A stretch of DNA of 38,959 nucleotides, taken from positions 1-38,959 of the forward strand of contig CAITHY010000105.1 of assembly GCA_903892315.1 (NCBI GenBank). The letters are read 5' to 3'. The position numbers and the translations under genes are program-made. Shown in pieces: positions 8,653-17,328 of this stretch; the first letter of the stretch is position 1; each line of letters begins with the position of its first letter. Below the pieces are notes generated by a model. That model ran no database searches. It saw only the letters and a list, made by a program, of their open reading frames with translations, and had not been told where the DNA came from. The stretch is from an uncultured beta proteobacterium (GTDB lineage: Bacteria > Pseudomonadota > Gammaproteobacteria > Burkholderiales > Burkholderiaceae).

Positions 8653-9390
8653 TTAGAAGCGGTAACCAACACCAACAAGGAAGTCGGTACCAGTTCCCTT
8701 GAGTGGAACACTTAATGACGCACCTGTAGAGGTGGTAGCACTTGCGTTGGAGTTACCATAGGAAGCATAGTTAACCTCACCCAAGATGTAAATAGATGAA
8801 GTAACCATTTGCTTGTATCCCAAGCCGAGGGTATATCCAGTGAGATTTGTTGAGTTGTAGGCAACAATTGGTGATGACAAACCAATTGTTGCGCCTGTGT
8901 AGCCCACCTTGAAATAAGCCAAGCGATCTTTGTCAATGACATATCCGGGGCTCAAGAAAATATTATATAAATTTTTAACGTTGTAGCTACCTACAGTAGA
9001 TCCTAAGGGGATCCCTCCTTGAGCTGTTGCAAAACTAAACGTGCCTGTAGCCGAAGAGCTTGCACCAGGATAATAAGTCGCACCAACACCAAGGACATAA
9101 TCGCTATTAATGCCAAAATTGTAGCCCGCTGCAAGGTTCGCAGTTCCGGTTGAGATGTTATTTAGATTGGATCCTGTGGCAGTAACGCCAATTGAGGACG
9201 GATAAGGGGCTGGCAAACCAGTAGGCTGCGTACCTGTTCCTTGACCAACTGAAGGGTTAAACATTGCATAACCCACTGAAACCTGGCCATATGCACCTTC
9301 CCAAGCATTCGCTTTAGATTGGGCCATTGCTGAACCAGCAGCCACACTGGTTAACGCTAGAGCAAGCGCAGTGATTTTTACATGTTTCAT
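8653..9390 (-). CDS. Outer-membrane beta-barrel protein, 245 aa
   Basis: A clear signal peptide is present (MKHVKITALALALTSVAAG, cleavage likely after SAMA). The mature part is glycine-, serine- and threonine-rich, with alternating hydrophobic strands, and ends in GVGYRF. A terminal aromatic residue of this kind is typical of BamA-recognised barrels. It resembles the general OMP beta-barrel (8-strand, OmpW/Omp25-like) group. Its specific role is unknown. AGGAAGAG precedes the ATG at good spacing. A candidate promoter lies upstream and a strong terminator follows, so it is monocistronic. The sequence is low in charged residues and may be highly expressed. Confidence 0.75.
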   Translation of the reverse strand: MKHVKITALALALTSVAAGSAMAQSKANAWEGAYGQVSVGYAMFNPSVGQGTGTQPTGLPAPYPSSIGVTATGSNLNNISTGTANLAAGYNFGINSDYVLGVGATYYPGASSSATGTFSFATAQGGIPLGSTVGSYNVKNLYNIFLSPGYVIDKDRLAYFKVGYTGATIGLSSPIVAYNSTNLTGYTLGLGYKQMVTSSIYILGEVNYASYGNSNASATTSTGASLSVPLKGTGTDFLVGVGYRF

Positions 9391-9431
9391 GTCTCTTCCT
9401 ATTAAATATTGGTTTTCATTTGTAATGCAGC

Positions 9432-9460
9432 TTTTTAGACTTTATAGATTTTTTACTCAA
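9432..9460 (-). promoter_or_regulatory. Candidate promoter of the barrel gene
   Basis: On the minus strand TTGAGT (9455-9460) and TAAAAA (9432-9437) are separated by 17 nt. They lie about 45 nt upstream of the ATG. The -10 match is weak, so this is tentative. Confidence 0.3.
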
Positions 9461-9587
9461 TTTAGAGCTCGGGTTTTCACCAATGAAATTGCTGTGATGC
9501 ACAAATTCATCACTCTGCCTTCTAAGACCAACCCAGGACCCCTTTACAACATGCCTCTCAAAGCAATTTCATTTATTTTTGATAGTT

Positions 9588-9615
9588 TTGATTTGTAAAA
9601 ATCTTCAGGTAATAT
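9588..9615 (+). promoter_or_regulatory. Candidate promoter of the tetR / beta-oxidation operon
   Basis: TTGATT (9588-9593) and TAATAT (9610-9615) are separated by 16 nt. Transcription would start near 9622, inside the palindromic operator candidate. Confidence 0.45.
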
Positions 9616-9617
9616 AA

Positions 9618-9630
9618 ACGAACGATCGTA
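9618..9630 (+). promoter_or_regulatory. TetR-type operator candidate
   Basis: ACGAACGATCGTA contains the perfect palindrome ACGATCGT (9622-9629) and overlaps the expected transcription start. ACGAACG/CGTTCGT-type half-sites are common for TetR-family lipid regulators, so autorepression is likely. I saw no second copy in the window. Confidence 0.45.
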
Positions 9631-9666
9631 TTATTTTTACAACAATTGAGGTTTTTTCACACAACC

Positions 9667-10302
9667 ATGTTTGATATAAGGTCAACACAAACGGTCTCTA
9701 TGGGCGAATCCAAAAAAGGATTAGTCACCAAATCCGTCATTTTGCAGGCAGCCCTCGAGATAGCCAGCAAGTCCGGACTAGAAGGAATCACAATTGGTCA
9801 TCTCGCTGAAATTGTTGGGATGAGTAAAAGCGGTGTCTTTGCTCACTTTGGTTCACGTGAGGAACTTCAAATTGAAGTCATTCGCAAATATTACGAACAC
9901 TTTTCACAAGTCGTCTTTATCCCTGCTCTATCCAAGGCAAAGGGTTTGCCTCGTTTACAGCACATGATTGTTTCGTGGCTCAAGATGAGTGTTGGGGAGA
10001 ATACCTCTAGTTGCTTCTTTATTGCTGGTGCAGCCGAATTTGATGATCGCCCCGGTATTGTGCGTGATGAATTAGTGCGTAGTGTTAAAGACTGGCGCTC
10101 TGCACTTCTGAGAGCAATTAAGGAATCCGTTGCTGCAGGGCACTTAAAGAAGTCTGTTAACCCTCAAGAGATACTTTTTCAGCTCTACAGCATTGTTTTA
10201 GGCGCCCATCACGACTCTAGATTCCTACAAAACCCTAAGAGCCTCACGCTTGCAAACAAGCTTATTAAAAATGTTTTGTTAACTCATCTAGCAAGAAAGT
10301 AA
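9667..10302 (+). CDS. TetR/AcrR-family transcriptional regulator
   Basis: The N-terminal helix-turn-helix is clear. About 20 residues after the ATG at 9700 comes ALEIASKSGLEGITIGHLAE, then IVGMSKSGVFAHFGSREEL, the classic TetR DNA-binding region. The ligand domain is all-helical. The start is uncertain: TTG 9646, ATG 9667 and ATG 9700 are in frame and none has a good Shine-Dalgarno sequence. GAGG at 9648-9651 is too distant. The gene lies 70 nt ahead of the acyl-CoA dehydrogenase gene in the same direction. By analogy with FadR/PsrA-type TetR proteins it probably represses this beta-oxidation operon in an acyl-CoA-dependent way. The ligand is inferred. Confidence 0.85.
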   Translation: MFDIRSTQTVSMGESKKGLVTKSVILQAALEIASKSGLEGITIGHLAEIVGMSKSGVFAHFGSREELQIEVIRKYYEHFSQVVFIPALSKAKGLPRLQHMIVSWLKMSVGENTSSCFFIAGAAEFDDRPGIVRDELVRSVKDWRSALLRAIKESVAAGHLKKSVNPQEILFQLYSIVLGAHHDSRFLQNPKSLTLANKLIKNVLLTHLARK

Positions 10303-10372
10303 TCATTTGCATGATTAATTTCATTCAAATACCTTCTTTTATTTAATCGCCCACATTAAATCAGGATCCCAC

Positions 10373-12160
10373 ATGCCTCAATACAACCCACCCCTCCGTG
10401 ATATTCAATTTGTAATTCATGAAATGCTTGATGCCGGTAAGGAGTTTGCAGCTTTACCCGCCTATCAGGATGTTGATAAAGACACCATGAATCAAATCAT
10501 TGAAGAGGCCGGTAAGTTTGCGAGTGAGATTGCCTTTCCTTTAAATCAGATTGGTGATCAAGAAGGTTGTACACGTCATCAGGATGGTTCAGTTACGACC
10601 CCAACTGGCTTTAAGCAAGCCTATGAGCAGTATGTTGCAGGTGGCTGGCCTGCATTGTCATGTGATCCAGCTTATGGCGGCCAAGGATTGCCGCAGCTCC
10701 TCAATACCGTTTTGTATGAAACGCTAAACTCTGCTAATCAATCTTGGACGATGTACCCTGGTTTATCGCATGGAGCTTATGAATGTCTTCATGCGCATGG
10801 CACTGAAGAGCAGAAAAAAACTTATTTAGAAAAATTGGTTTCTGGTCAATGGACTGGAACGATGTGCTTGACTGAGCCTCATTGTGGTACGGATCTTGGC
10901 TTATTAAAAACGAAAGCTGAGCCTCAATCTGACGGCACATACTCTATCAATGGAACCAAGATTTTTATCTCTAGCGGTGATCATGATTTAGCTGAGAACA
11001 TCGTTCATCTTGTTTTAGCACGTCTTCCAGACTCTCCAATAGGAAGCAAAGGAATCTCTTTATTTGCGGTTCCAAAGTTTCATATTGGGACTGATGGTTC
11101 AATTGGTAAAGCCAATGCAGTATCTTGTGGCTCCCTAGAGCATAAGATGGGCATTCATGGAAATGCTACCTGCGTAATGAACTTCGATGGCGCTATTGGC
11201 ACTCTGGTTGGTGAGCCGCATAAAGGTTTAAACGCCATGTTCGTCATGATGAATGCCGCCCGTCTTGGTGTGGGCATGCAAAGTCTTGGATTGACCGAAG
11301 TGGCTTATCAAAACTCAGCCGCTTATGCAAAAGAGCGCCTGCAGATGCGTAGCTTAACTGGGCCTAAAGCTCCTGAAAAAGTAGCTGATCCGATCATTGT
11401 GCATCCAGATGTTCGACGCATGCTCTTAACGCAGAGAGCTTATGCAGAAGCTGGTAGGGCTTTCTCATACTGGGTAGCTCTGATGATTGATAAAGAACTC
11501 AATCATCCAGATGAAAAGGTGCGTAAAGAAACTGGCGAAATGGTTGCCCTACTCACCCCAATTATTAAAGCTTTTTTAACTGATAACGCATTTACCGCCA
11601 CCAATGAAGGGCTGCAGGTATTTGGTGGTCATGGCTACATTGCTGAATGGGGTATGGAGCAATATGTTCGCGATGCCCGCATCAATATGATTTATGAGGG
11701 CACTAACACCATTCAGTCTCTTGATCTCTTAGGCCGCAAGGTTCTTAGTGATATGGGCAAAAAGCTCACTAAATTTGGCAAGATCATTGAGGAATTCATT
11801 GAGGAAGAAGGCGTTCGTAAAGAAATGCAGGAATTTATTGATCCGCTGGCAGATATCGCCGTTAAGGTTGAAAAGCTCACCAAAGAGATTGGCATGAAAG
11901 CCATGATGAATCATGAGGAAGTGGGTGCTGCTGCCGTTCCTTACTTGCGCGTAGTGGGCCATTTGATTTATTCCTATCTTTTTGCACGCATGGCAAAGAT
12001 TGCACTGGCCAATAAATCGAGCAATGACCCCTTCTATCAAGGAAAGCTGGCTACTGCCCGCTTCTACTTTGACAAACTCCTTCCTGAGACAGCCATGCTG
12101 ATTCGTCAAGCACGTGCTGGATCAAAATCATTAATGGCAATGCCTGCTGATTTTTTCTGA
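10373..12160 (+). CDS. Acyl-CoA dehydrogenase with extended C-terminal domain
   Basis: It catalyses the FAD-dependent alpha,beta-desaturation of acyl-CoA, the first beta-oxidation step. Visible are the flavin/substrate motif TGTMCLTEPHCGTDLG (residues 161-176), the FGGHGYIAEWGMEQYVRDARI helix (417-437) and the catalytic glutamate E442 in YEGTNTIQSLDLLGRK. The 595-aa length and tail after residue 470 place it in the large AcdH group (PF12806 C-terminal domain), not the 380-aa short-chain type. The last residues LMAMPADFF are typical. It is the first enzyme of the operon behind tetR. The next gene starts 10 nt after its stop. Confidence 0.92.
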   Translation: MPQYNPPLRDIQFVIHEMLDAGKEFAALPAYQDVDKDTMNQIIEEAGKFASEIAFPLNQIGDQEGCTRHQDGSVTTPTGFKQAYEQYVAGGWPALSCDPAYGGQGLPQLLNTVLYETLNSANQSWTMYPGLSHGAYECLHAHGTEEQKKTYLEKLVSGQWTGTMCLTEPHCGTDLGLLKTKAEPQSDGTYSINGTKIFISSGDHDLAENIVHLVLARLPDSPIGSKGISLFAVPKFHIGTDGSIGKANAVSCGSLEHKMGIHGNATCVMNFDGAIGTLVGEPHKGLNAMFVMMNAARLGVGMQSLGLTEVAYQNSAAYAKERLQMRSLTGPKAPEKVADPIIVHPDVRRMLLTQRAYAEAGRAFSYWVALMIDKELNHPDEKVRKETGEMVALLTPIIKAFLTDNAFTATNEGLQVFGGHGYIAEWGMEQYVRDARINMIYEGTNTIQSLDLLGRKVLSDMGKKLTKFGKIIEEFIEEEGVRKEMQEFIDPLADIAVKVEKLTKEIGMKAMMNHEEVGAAAVPYLRVVGHLIYSYLFARMAKIALANKSSNDPFYQGKLATARFYFDKLLPETAMLIRQARAGSKSLMAMPADFF

Positions 12161-12170
12161 AAGACTGAAT

Positions 12171-14612
12171 ATGAGTGATAACAAAATCATTAAAAAGGTA
12201 GCCATCCTTGGTGCTGGCGTCATGGGTGCCCAGATTGCTGCGCAGTGTATTAACGTCGGCCTACCAGTTGTTTTATTTGACTTACCGAGCAAGTCCGATG
12301 ATGGCAAACCAGTGAACAAGAATGCGATTGCTCTCAAAGCGATCGAGAATTTAAAAAAACTAAAGCCCGCTCCACTGGGCTTATCTACGGAAGCCAATCT
12401 CATTACACCTGCTAATTATGAAGATGACTTAGGTTTGTTAGCTCAATGCGATCTCATCATTGAAGCGATTGCTGAACGCCTGGATTGGAAGCATGCCCTT
12501 TATGAAAAAGTAGCTCCGCATATTCCGGGGCACGCGCTTTTTGCTACCAATACCTCGGGTCTTCCTATTGGTGAGTTAGCCAAGGGATTCTCTGGGGATT
12601 TAAAGAAGCGTTTCTGTGGCGTGCACTTCTTTAATCCACCAAGGTACATGCATTTACTGGAACTCATTCCAGCGGCAGACACCGATCTTGCAGTATTAGA
12701 TGCCCTAGAAACCTTTATGACTTCCACAATGGGTAAGGGGGTTGTCCGCGCTAAAGATACGCCGAACTTTATCGGCAATCGTGTGGGTGTTTTTTCTATC
12801 TTGGCCGTGTTTGCTGAGGCACAAAAGTTTGGCCTGGGCTTTGATGAAGTCGATGCCATTACTGGTAGTAAGTTGGGTCGCGCTAAGTCGGCTACCTTTA
12901 GAACCAGTGATGTTGTTGGTTTGGATACCATGGCCCATGTGATTAAGACGATGGAAAATGCATTAGAAGGTGATTCTTTTTCTGCATTGTTTAAAACTCC
13001 TGAGGTGGTCAGTCAGCTCATTGCCAAAGGTGCACTGGGTCAAAAGACCAAAGCCGGTTTTTACCGCAAGGATGGCAAGAATGTTCTCGTGCTGGATGCC
13101 CTCACCGGTGAATACAAGCCTTCTACAGCAACGATTGAACCGCTGATTGAACGCATTCTGAAAAAGCCAATAGCCGAGCGTCTTGAGTTATTACGTGACA
13201 CTGATGAACCTCAAGCGCAATTCTTATGGGCCATCTATCGCGATATTTTTCATTACTGCGCTATTCACCTTGGTGAGATTGCACAATCTGCTCGCGAAAT
13301 CGACTTTGCGATGCGCTGGGGTTATGGCTGGGATCAGGGTCCATTTGAAGACTGGCAAGCTGCTGGTGTAACGCAAGTAGCAAACTGGATCAAAGAAGAC
13401 ATTGCTGCTGGCAAAACACTCAGCAAAGAACCCTTGCCTGCCTGGCTCTTTAGTGGACCGGTTGCCGATCAGCAAGCATTCCATACGCCTGAAGGTTCAT
13501 GGTCTGCCACCGAGAATAAATACATTCCCCGCTCTGCATTGCCGGTATATCAAAAGCAAGTATTTAGAGCGCCACTATTAGGAGATGGATCTCCTGATCC
13601 TAAAACAGCGGGCACTACTGTTTTTGAAAACACAGACCTCCGAGCTTGGGTAGATACTAAACAACCTGAGGTTTTAATTGCCTCATTCCGCTCGAAGATG
13701 AATACCTTTAGCCCAGAGGTATTAAGCGGTCTCCAAAAAGCAGTTGAAATTGCAGAAGCGAACTACGCAGGTCTAGTGATCTGGCAACCGACTTCATTAA
13801 AACTAGGCACTCCAGGAGGCCCCTTCTCTGCAGGTGCCAATTTAGAAGCCGCGATGCCAATGGTCATGAAAGGTGGCCCTGCAGGCGTGGAGCCGTTCGT
13901 CAAAGAGTTTCAAGACACCATGATGAAAATCAAGTACTCCCAAGTACCTGTTGTATGCGCAGTCTCTGGTATCGCTTTAGGGGGTGGTTGTGAATTAGTT
14001 CTTCAATCAGCACGCAGAGTTGCTGCTATGGAGAGTTATATCGGCTTAGTAGAAGTGGGTGTTGGGTTATTGCCTGCGGGTGGCGGACTCAAGGAAGCAG
14101 CCATTCGGGCGGCTCAAGGCGTTGCGCTTGCTGGCAACACTAATTACCTGGATTTCACCAAAGCATCTTTTGAAAATGCTGCAATGGCAAAGGTTTCCAC
14201 ATCCGCTCAAGAGGCGATGAAGATGGCTTACTTGCAAAAAGGCGACATTATTGTGGCCAACGTCTATGAATTACTAGCCCAAGCCCAAAATCAAGTTAAA
14301 GCCATGCGCTACGCAGGATATAGACCGCCCATACCAACATTAATTCCGGTAGGTGGCCGCTCAGTAGCAGCCACAGTAATGGGTCAGGTAGTCAATATGC
14401 GTGATGGTGGATTTATTTCTGAGCACGATGCTCACATTGCACAGAAAATCATTGAGATTATTACTGGCGGTGATGTGGATGCAGGAACACTAGTTACCGA
14501 AGAGTGGCTACTCAAACTCGAGCGTCAGGCTTTTGTGGAACTCATTGCTCACCCTAAATCCATGGAACGGATTATGGGCATTCTCCAAACTGGCAAGCCT
14601 GTTAGAAACTAA
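12171..14612 (+). CDS. 3-hydroxyacyl-CoA dehydrogenase / enoyl-CoA hydratase (FadN-type)
   Basis: One polypeptide carries the hydration and 3-hydroxy oxidation steps of beta-oxidation. The domain order is NAD-binding dehydrogenase first (Rossmann AILGAGVMGAQIA at residues 12-24; HFFNPPRYMHLLELI with the catalytic histidine). Dehydrogenase C-terminal domains follow (residues ~195-420), and a crotonase domain comes last (GIALGGGCELVLQSARRVAA and VGVGLLPAGGGLKE near residues 600-650). This is the reverse of E. coli FadB and matches the Bacillus FadN arrangement. The 813-aa length is normal. It sits between the dehydrogenase (10-nt gap) and the thiolase (17-nt gap), with which it should form the functional cycle. 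Confidence 0.93.
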   Translation: MSDNKIIKKVAILGAGVMGAQIAAQCINVGLPVVLFDLPSKSDDGKPVNKNAIALKAIENLKKLKPAPLGLSTEANLITPANYEDDLGLLAQCDLIIEAIAERLDWKHALYEKVAPHIPGHALFATNTSGLPIGELAKGFSGDLKKRFCGVHFFNPPRYMHLLELIPAADTDLAVLDALETFMTSTMGKGVVRAKDTPNFIGNRVGVFSILAVFAEAQKFGLGFDEVDAITGSKLGRAKSATFRTSDVVGLDTMAHVIKTMENALEGDSFSALFKTPEVVSQLIAKGALGQKTKAGFYRKDGKNVLVLDALTGEYKPSTATIEPLIERILKKPIAERLELLRDTDEPQAQFLWAIYRDIFHYCAIHLGEIAQSAREIDFAMRWGYGWDQGPFEDWQAAGVTQVANWIKEDIAAGKTLSKEPLPAWLFSGPVADQQAFHTPEGSWSATENKYIPRSALPVYQKQVFRAPLLGDGSPDPKTAGTTVFENTDLRAWVDTKQPEVLIASFRSKMNTFSPEVLSGLQKAVEIAEANYAGLVIWQPTSLKLGTPGGPFSAGANLEAAMPMVMKGGPAGVEPFVKEFQDTMMKIKYSQVPVVCAVSGIALGGGCELVLQSARRVAAMESYIGLVEVGVGLLPAGGGLKEAAIRAAQGVALAGNTNYLDFTKASFENAAMAKVSTSAQEAMKMAYLQKGDIIVANVYELLAQAQNQVKAMRYAGYRPPIPTLIPVGGRSVAATVMGQVVNMRDGGFISEHDAHIAQKIIEIITGGDVDAGTLVTEEWLLKLERQAFVELIAHPKSMERIMGILQTGKPVRN

Positions 14613-14629
14613 TTTACCGAGATATCACT

Positions 14630-15826
14630 ATGAAAAATATTCAAGACGCCTATATCGTTGCAGCTACTCGCAGTGCCGTTGGTAGATCTGGGCGAGGTGC
14701 ATTAAAAAATACCCGGCCAGATGATTTGCTTGGCAATGCCTTACAACATGTTCTGACGCAAGTGCCTACCCTTGATCCTAAGGCCATTGAGGATGCCATT
14801 ATTGGTTGCGCCATGCCTGAAGCACAACAGGGCCTGAATGTGGCGCGCATAGGTTTGCTCCTAGGCGGCCTCCCCAATACCGTGGGCGGCATTACCGTTA
14901 ACCGCTTCTGCTCATCCGGTTTAAATGCGATTGCCATGGCAGCGGACCGCATTCGGGTTGGAGAGGCAGATGTCATGATTGCTGGTGGAGTCGAGTCCAT
15001 GAGTATGGTGCCCATGGGCGGCAACTCTCCTTCTATGTCCCCTGAAATTTTTATGGGCGATGAAAATATTGGCATTGCTTATGGCATGGGCTTAACTGCC
15101 GAGAAGGTAGCTCAACAATGGAAGATCAGCCGTGAAGATCAAGATGCTTTTGCTTTCCATTCACACCAAAAAGCCATGGCTGCACAAGCTGCTGGTGAAT
15201 TTAACTCCGAAATCTTTCCCCTCAAAGTAGCCCACCGCTCAATGGATCTGGCTAAAGGTCAAGTAGATGTGCAGTGGCGTGAATTTTCTAAAGATGAAGG
15301 ACCCCGCATTGATACTTCTCTAGAAGGTTTGGCCAAACTGAAATCTCCATTCGCTGCTCGGGGTAGCGTTACTGCTGGCAATAGCTCACAAACTTCCGAT
15401 GGCGTTGGTGCACTCATCTTAGCTAGTGAAAAAGCGATTAAGACTTTTGGTCTCACTCCTTTGGCGCGCTTTGTGAGCTTTGCTGTGAAAGGCGTTCCCC
15501 CAGAAATCATGGGCATTGGTCCTAAGGAAGCGATTCCAGCCGCATTAAAACTAGCTGGACTCAATTTGCAAGATATGGATTGGATCGAATTGAACGAAGC
15601 ATTTGCTGCGCAGTCTTTAGCGGTCATCCGCGATCTTGGTTTAGATCAAAGCAAGGTCAATCCGCTGGGTAGCGCCATTGCTCTTGGGCATCCATTGGGT
15701 GCAACCGGTGCAATTCGTGCGGCTACTGCTATTCATGCACTCCAGAGACGCAACCTAAAGCATGCAATGGTGACGATGTGTGTTGGCACTGGCATGGGCG
15801 CCGCTGGAATATTTGAGCGCTGCTAG
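14630..15826 (+). CDS. Acetyl-CoA C-acyltransferase (thiolase)
   Basis: It cleaves 3-ketoacyl-CoA with CoA, the last beta-oxidation step. The nucleophile C94 lies in NRFCSSGLNA, the catalytic H354 in GHPLGATGAIR, and the second cysteine C384 in CVGTGMGAA. The 398-aa length is standard for thiolase I/FadA. A biosynthetic acetoacetyl-CoA thiolase has the same motifs. The operon with acyl-CoA dehydrogenase and FadN-type protein supports the degradative role. The start is an ATG 17 nt after the preceding stop. Confidence 0.93.
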   Translation: MKNIQDAYIVAATRSAVGRSGRGALKNTRPDDLLGNALQHVLTQVPTLDPKAIEDAIIGCAMPEAQQGLNVARIGLLLGGLPNTVGGITVNRFCSSGLNAIAMAADRIRVGEADVMIAGGVESMSMVPMGGNSPSMSPEIFMGDENIGIAYGMGLTAEKVAQQWKISREDQDAFAFHSHQKAMAAQAAGEFNSEIFPLKVAHRSMDLAKGQVDVQWREFSKDEGPRIDTSLEGLAKLKSPFAARGSVTAGNSSQTSDGVGALILASEKAIKTFGLTPLARFVSFAVKGVPPEIMGIGPKEAIPAALKLAGLNLQDMDWIELNEAFAAQSLAVIRDLGLDQSKVNPLGSAIALGHPLGATGAIRAATAIHALQRRNLKHAMVTMCVGTGMGAAGIFERC

Positions 15827-15857
15827 TAAATCTAAATCCTTACCAGGAGACTTCAGA

Positions 15858-16313
15858 GTGTTAAAAACACCATTCATCCTATCGGCATGCTTTTTTGGTC
15901 TAGTTGCTGGCAATGCCTTTGCTCAAGCTCATGACCCAGCTATTGGGATTTGGAAAACGATTGACGATAAAACCAATGAACCCTCTTCTTTAATTCAGAT
16001 TGATGCAGTGAATGGCAAGCTGGAAGGGACCATTATTAAAACTTTTCCAAAGCCCAATGAAAAACCTTTGGTGTATTGCGCCTTATGCAAGGATGATCGC
16101 AAAGATAAACCTATCCTTGGTATGAAAATCATGACCGATCTAAAACGCGACAAACCTGGGGCCTGGTCAGATGGCAGAATTTTGGATCCTGAAGAAGGTG
16201 AAATCTATCGAGTCAAAATTGTGACTGAAGATGGAAAGAAAATGGATGTGCGCGGCTACATTGGCGTTCCATTACCGGGTCGCACCCAAGTTTGGTACAA
16301 AGCTGAGCAGTAA
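15858..16313 (+). CDS. DUF2147-domain secreted protein
   Basis: The chosen start is GTG 15858, with CAGGAGA at 8-nt spacing and a signal peptide directly behind it (FILSACFFGLVAGNAFA). The mature domain fits DUF2147: an early D-P-A-I-G-I-W-K segment, YCALCKDDRKDKPILGM in the middle, and YRGYIGVPL-like (VRGYIGVPLPGRTQVW) near the end. The family is periplasmic, with no established function. It follows the thiolase by 31 nt and is probably co-transcribed. A role in envelope or fatty-acid use is only contextual. Confidence 0.8.
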   Translation: MLKTPFILSACFFGLVAGNAFAQAHDPAIGIWKTIDDKTNEPSSLIQIDAVNGKLEGTIIKTFPKPNEKPLVYCALCKDDRKDKPILGMKIMTDLKRDKPGAWSDGRILDPEEGEIYRVKIVTEDGKKMDVRGYIGVPLPGRTQVWYKAEQ

Positions 16314-16338
16314 TCTACTTCATCACTGAAAAATTGAT

Positions 16339-17328
16339 ATGAACCAACAACCTCTTCCAGAAGTTCTACGCAAACATTTGACAGATGGTAATTTACCCGT
16401 CATTGCCGCCCCTCTTTTTATCATCAGCAACCCCAAATTAGTGATTGCTCAGTGCAAGGCTGGTGTTATAGGCTCGATGCCCGCGCTTAATGCAAGGCCA
16501 GCTGAGCAGCTTGAAGAATGGTTGATCGAAATTACTACAGCCTTAGATGCCTATAACAAAGATCATCCGGAGAAACCCGCCGCACCATTTGCTATTAACC
16601 AAATTGTGCATAAGAGTAATGATCGTCTTGAGCACGATATGGCTCTGTGCCTCAAATACAAAGTGCCGATCATCATCACCTCTCTGGGTGCACGTGAAGA
16701 AATTAATACAGCTGCGCATAGTTATGGCGGCATCGTGTTGCATGACATCATTAATAACGCCTTTGCCAAGAAAGCCATTGAAAAAGGTGCCGATGGGTTA
16801 ATTGCGGTAGCAGCTGGTGCTGGTGGACATGCTGGCATAAAAAGTCCTTTTGCATTAATTCAGGAAATTCGGGAATGGTTTAAAGGTCCGCTAGTGCTTA
16901 GCGGCTCTATTGCTACTGGAGGCGCTGTATTGGCAGCCCAGGCCATGGGTGCCGACTATGCTTATATTGGTTCAGCATTCATCGCTACTGATGAAGCGCG
17001 TGCCAGTGACGCCTATAAACAAGCTGTCGTAGATTGCAACTCAGACGATATTGTCTTGAGCAACCTATTTACCGGTGTATCTGGCAACTATTTAGCGCCA
17101 TCCATCCGCAATGCTGGCTTAGATCCAGATAATCTTCCTGAAAGTGATCCAAGCAAAATGAACTTTGGTGGCGCAGCTCAAAAAGCCTGGAAAGATATCT
17201 GGGGTTGCGGTCAAGGTATCGGGGCCGTGAAGGCGGTTACACCAGCAGCACAATTTGTGGCTCGCCTGAAAGCTGAATATGACCAAACTAAAGCCAGTCT
17301 ACTTAAAGGCACTGCATCGCTCTTATGA
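16339..17328 (+). CDS. FMN-dependent nitronate monooxygenase / 2-nitropropane dioxygenase-like oxidoreductase
   Basis: The TIM-barrel NPD/YrpB family binds FMN and oxidises nitronates, or acts as an enoyl reductase/flavin oxidoreductase. Visible are the N-terminal P-V-I-A-A-P-L segment (20-26), the AAGAGGHAG loop with H164, and the phosphate-binding LSGSIATGGAVLAAQAMGADYAYIGSAF region (~190-217). The 329-aa length is typical. Its stop overlaps the start of the next enoyl-CoA hydratase (ATGA), so the two are translationally coupled. This suggests that here it works on acyl-CoA or flavin chemistry of beta-oxidation, for example unsaturated intermediates. That is inference. Confidence 0.85.
   Translation: MNQQPLPEVLRKHLTDGNLPVIAAPLFIISNPKLVIAQCKAGVIGSMPALNARPAEQLEEWLIEITTALDAYNKDHPEKPAAPFAINQIVHKSNDRLEHDMALCLKYKVPIIITSLGAREEINTAAHSYGGIVLHDIINNAFAKKAIEKGADGLIAVAAGAGGHAGIKSPFALIQEIREWFKGPLVLSGSIATGGAVLAAQAMGADYAYIGSAFIATDEARASDAYKQAVVDCNSDDIVLSNLFTGVSGNYLAPSIRNAGLDPDNLPESDPSKMNFGGAAQKAWKDIWGCGQGIGAVKAVTPAAQFVARLKAEYDQTKASLLKGTASLL

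Noticed and set aside
14650..15075. Long minus-strand open frame within the thiolase gene
   Set aside because: It is a shadow of a strongly coding plus-strand gene with clear catalytic motifs.
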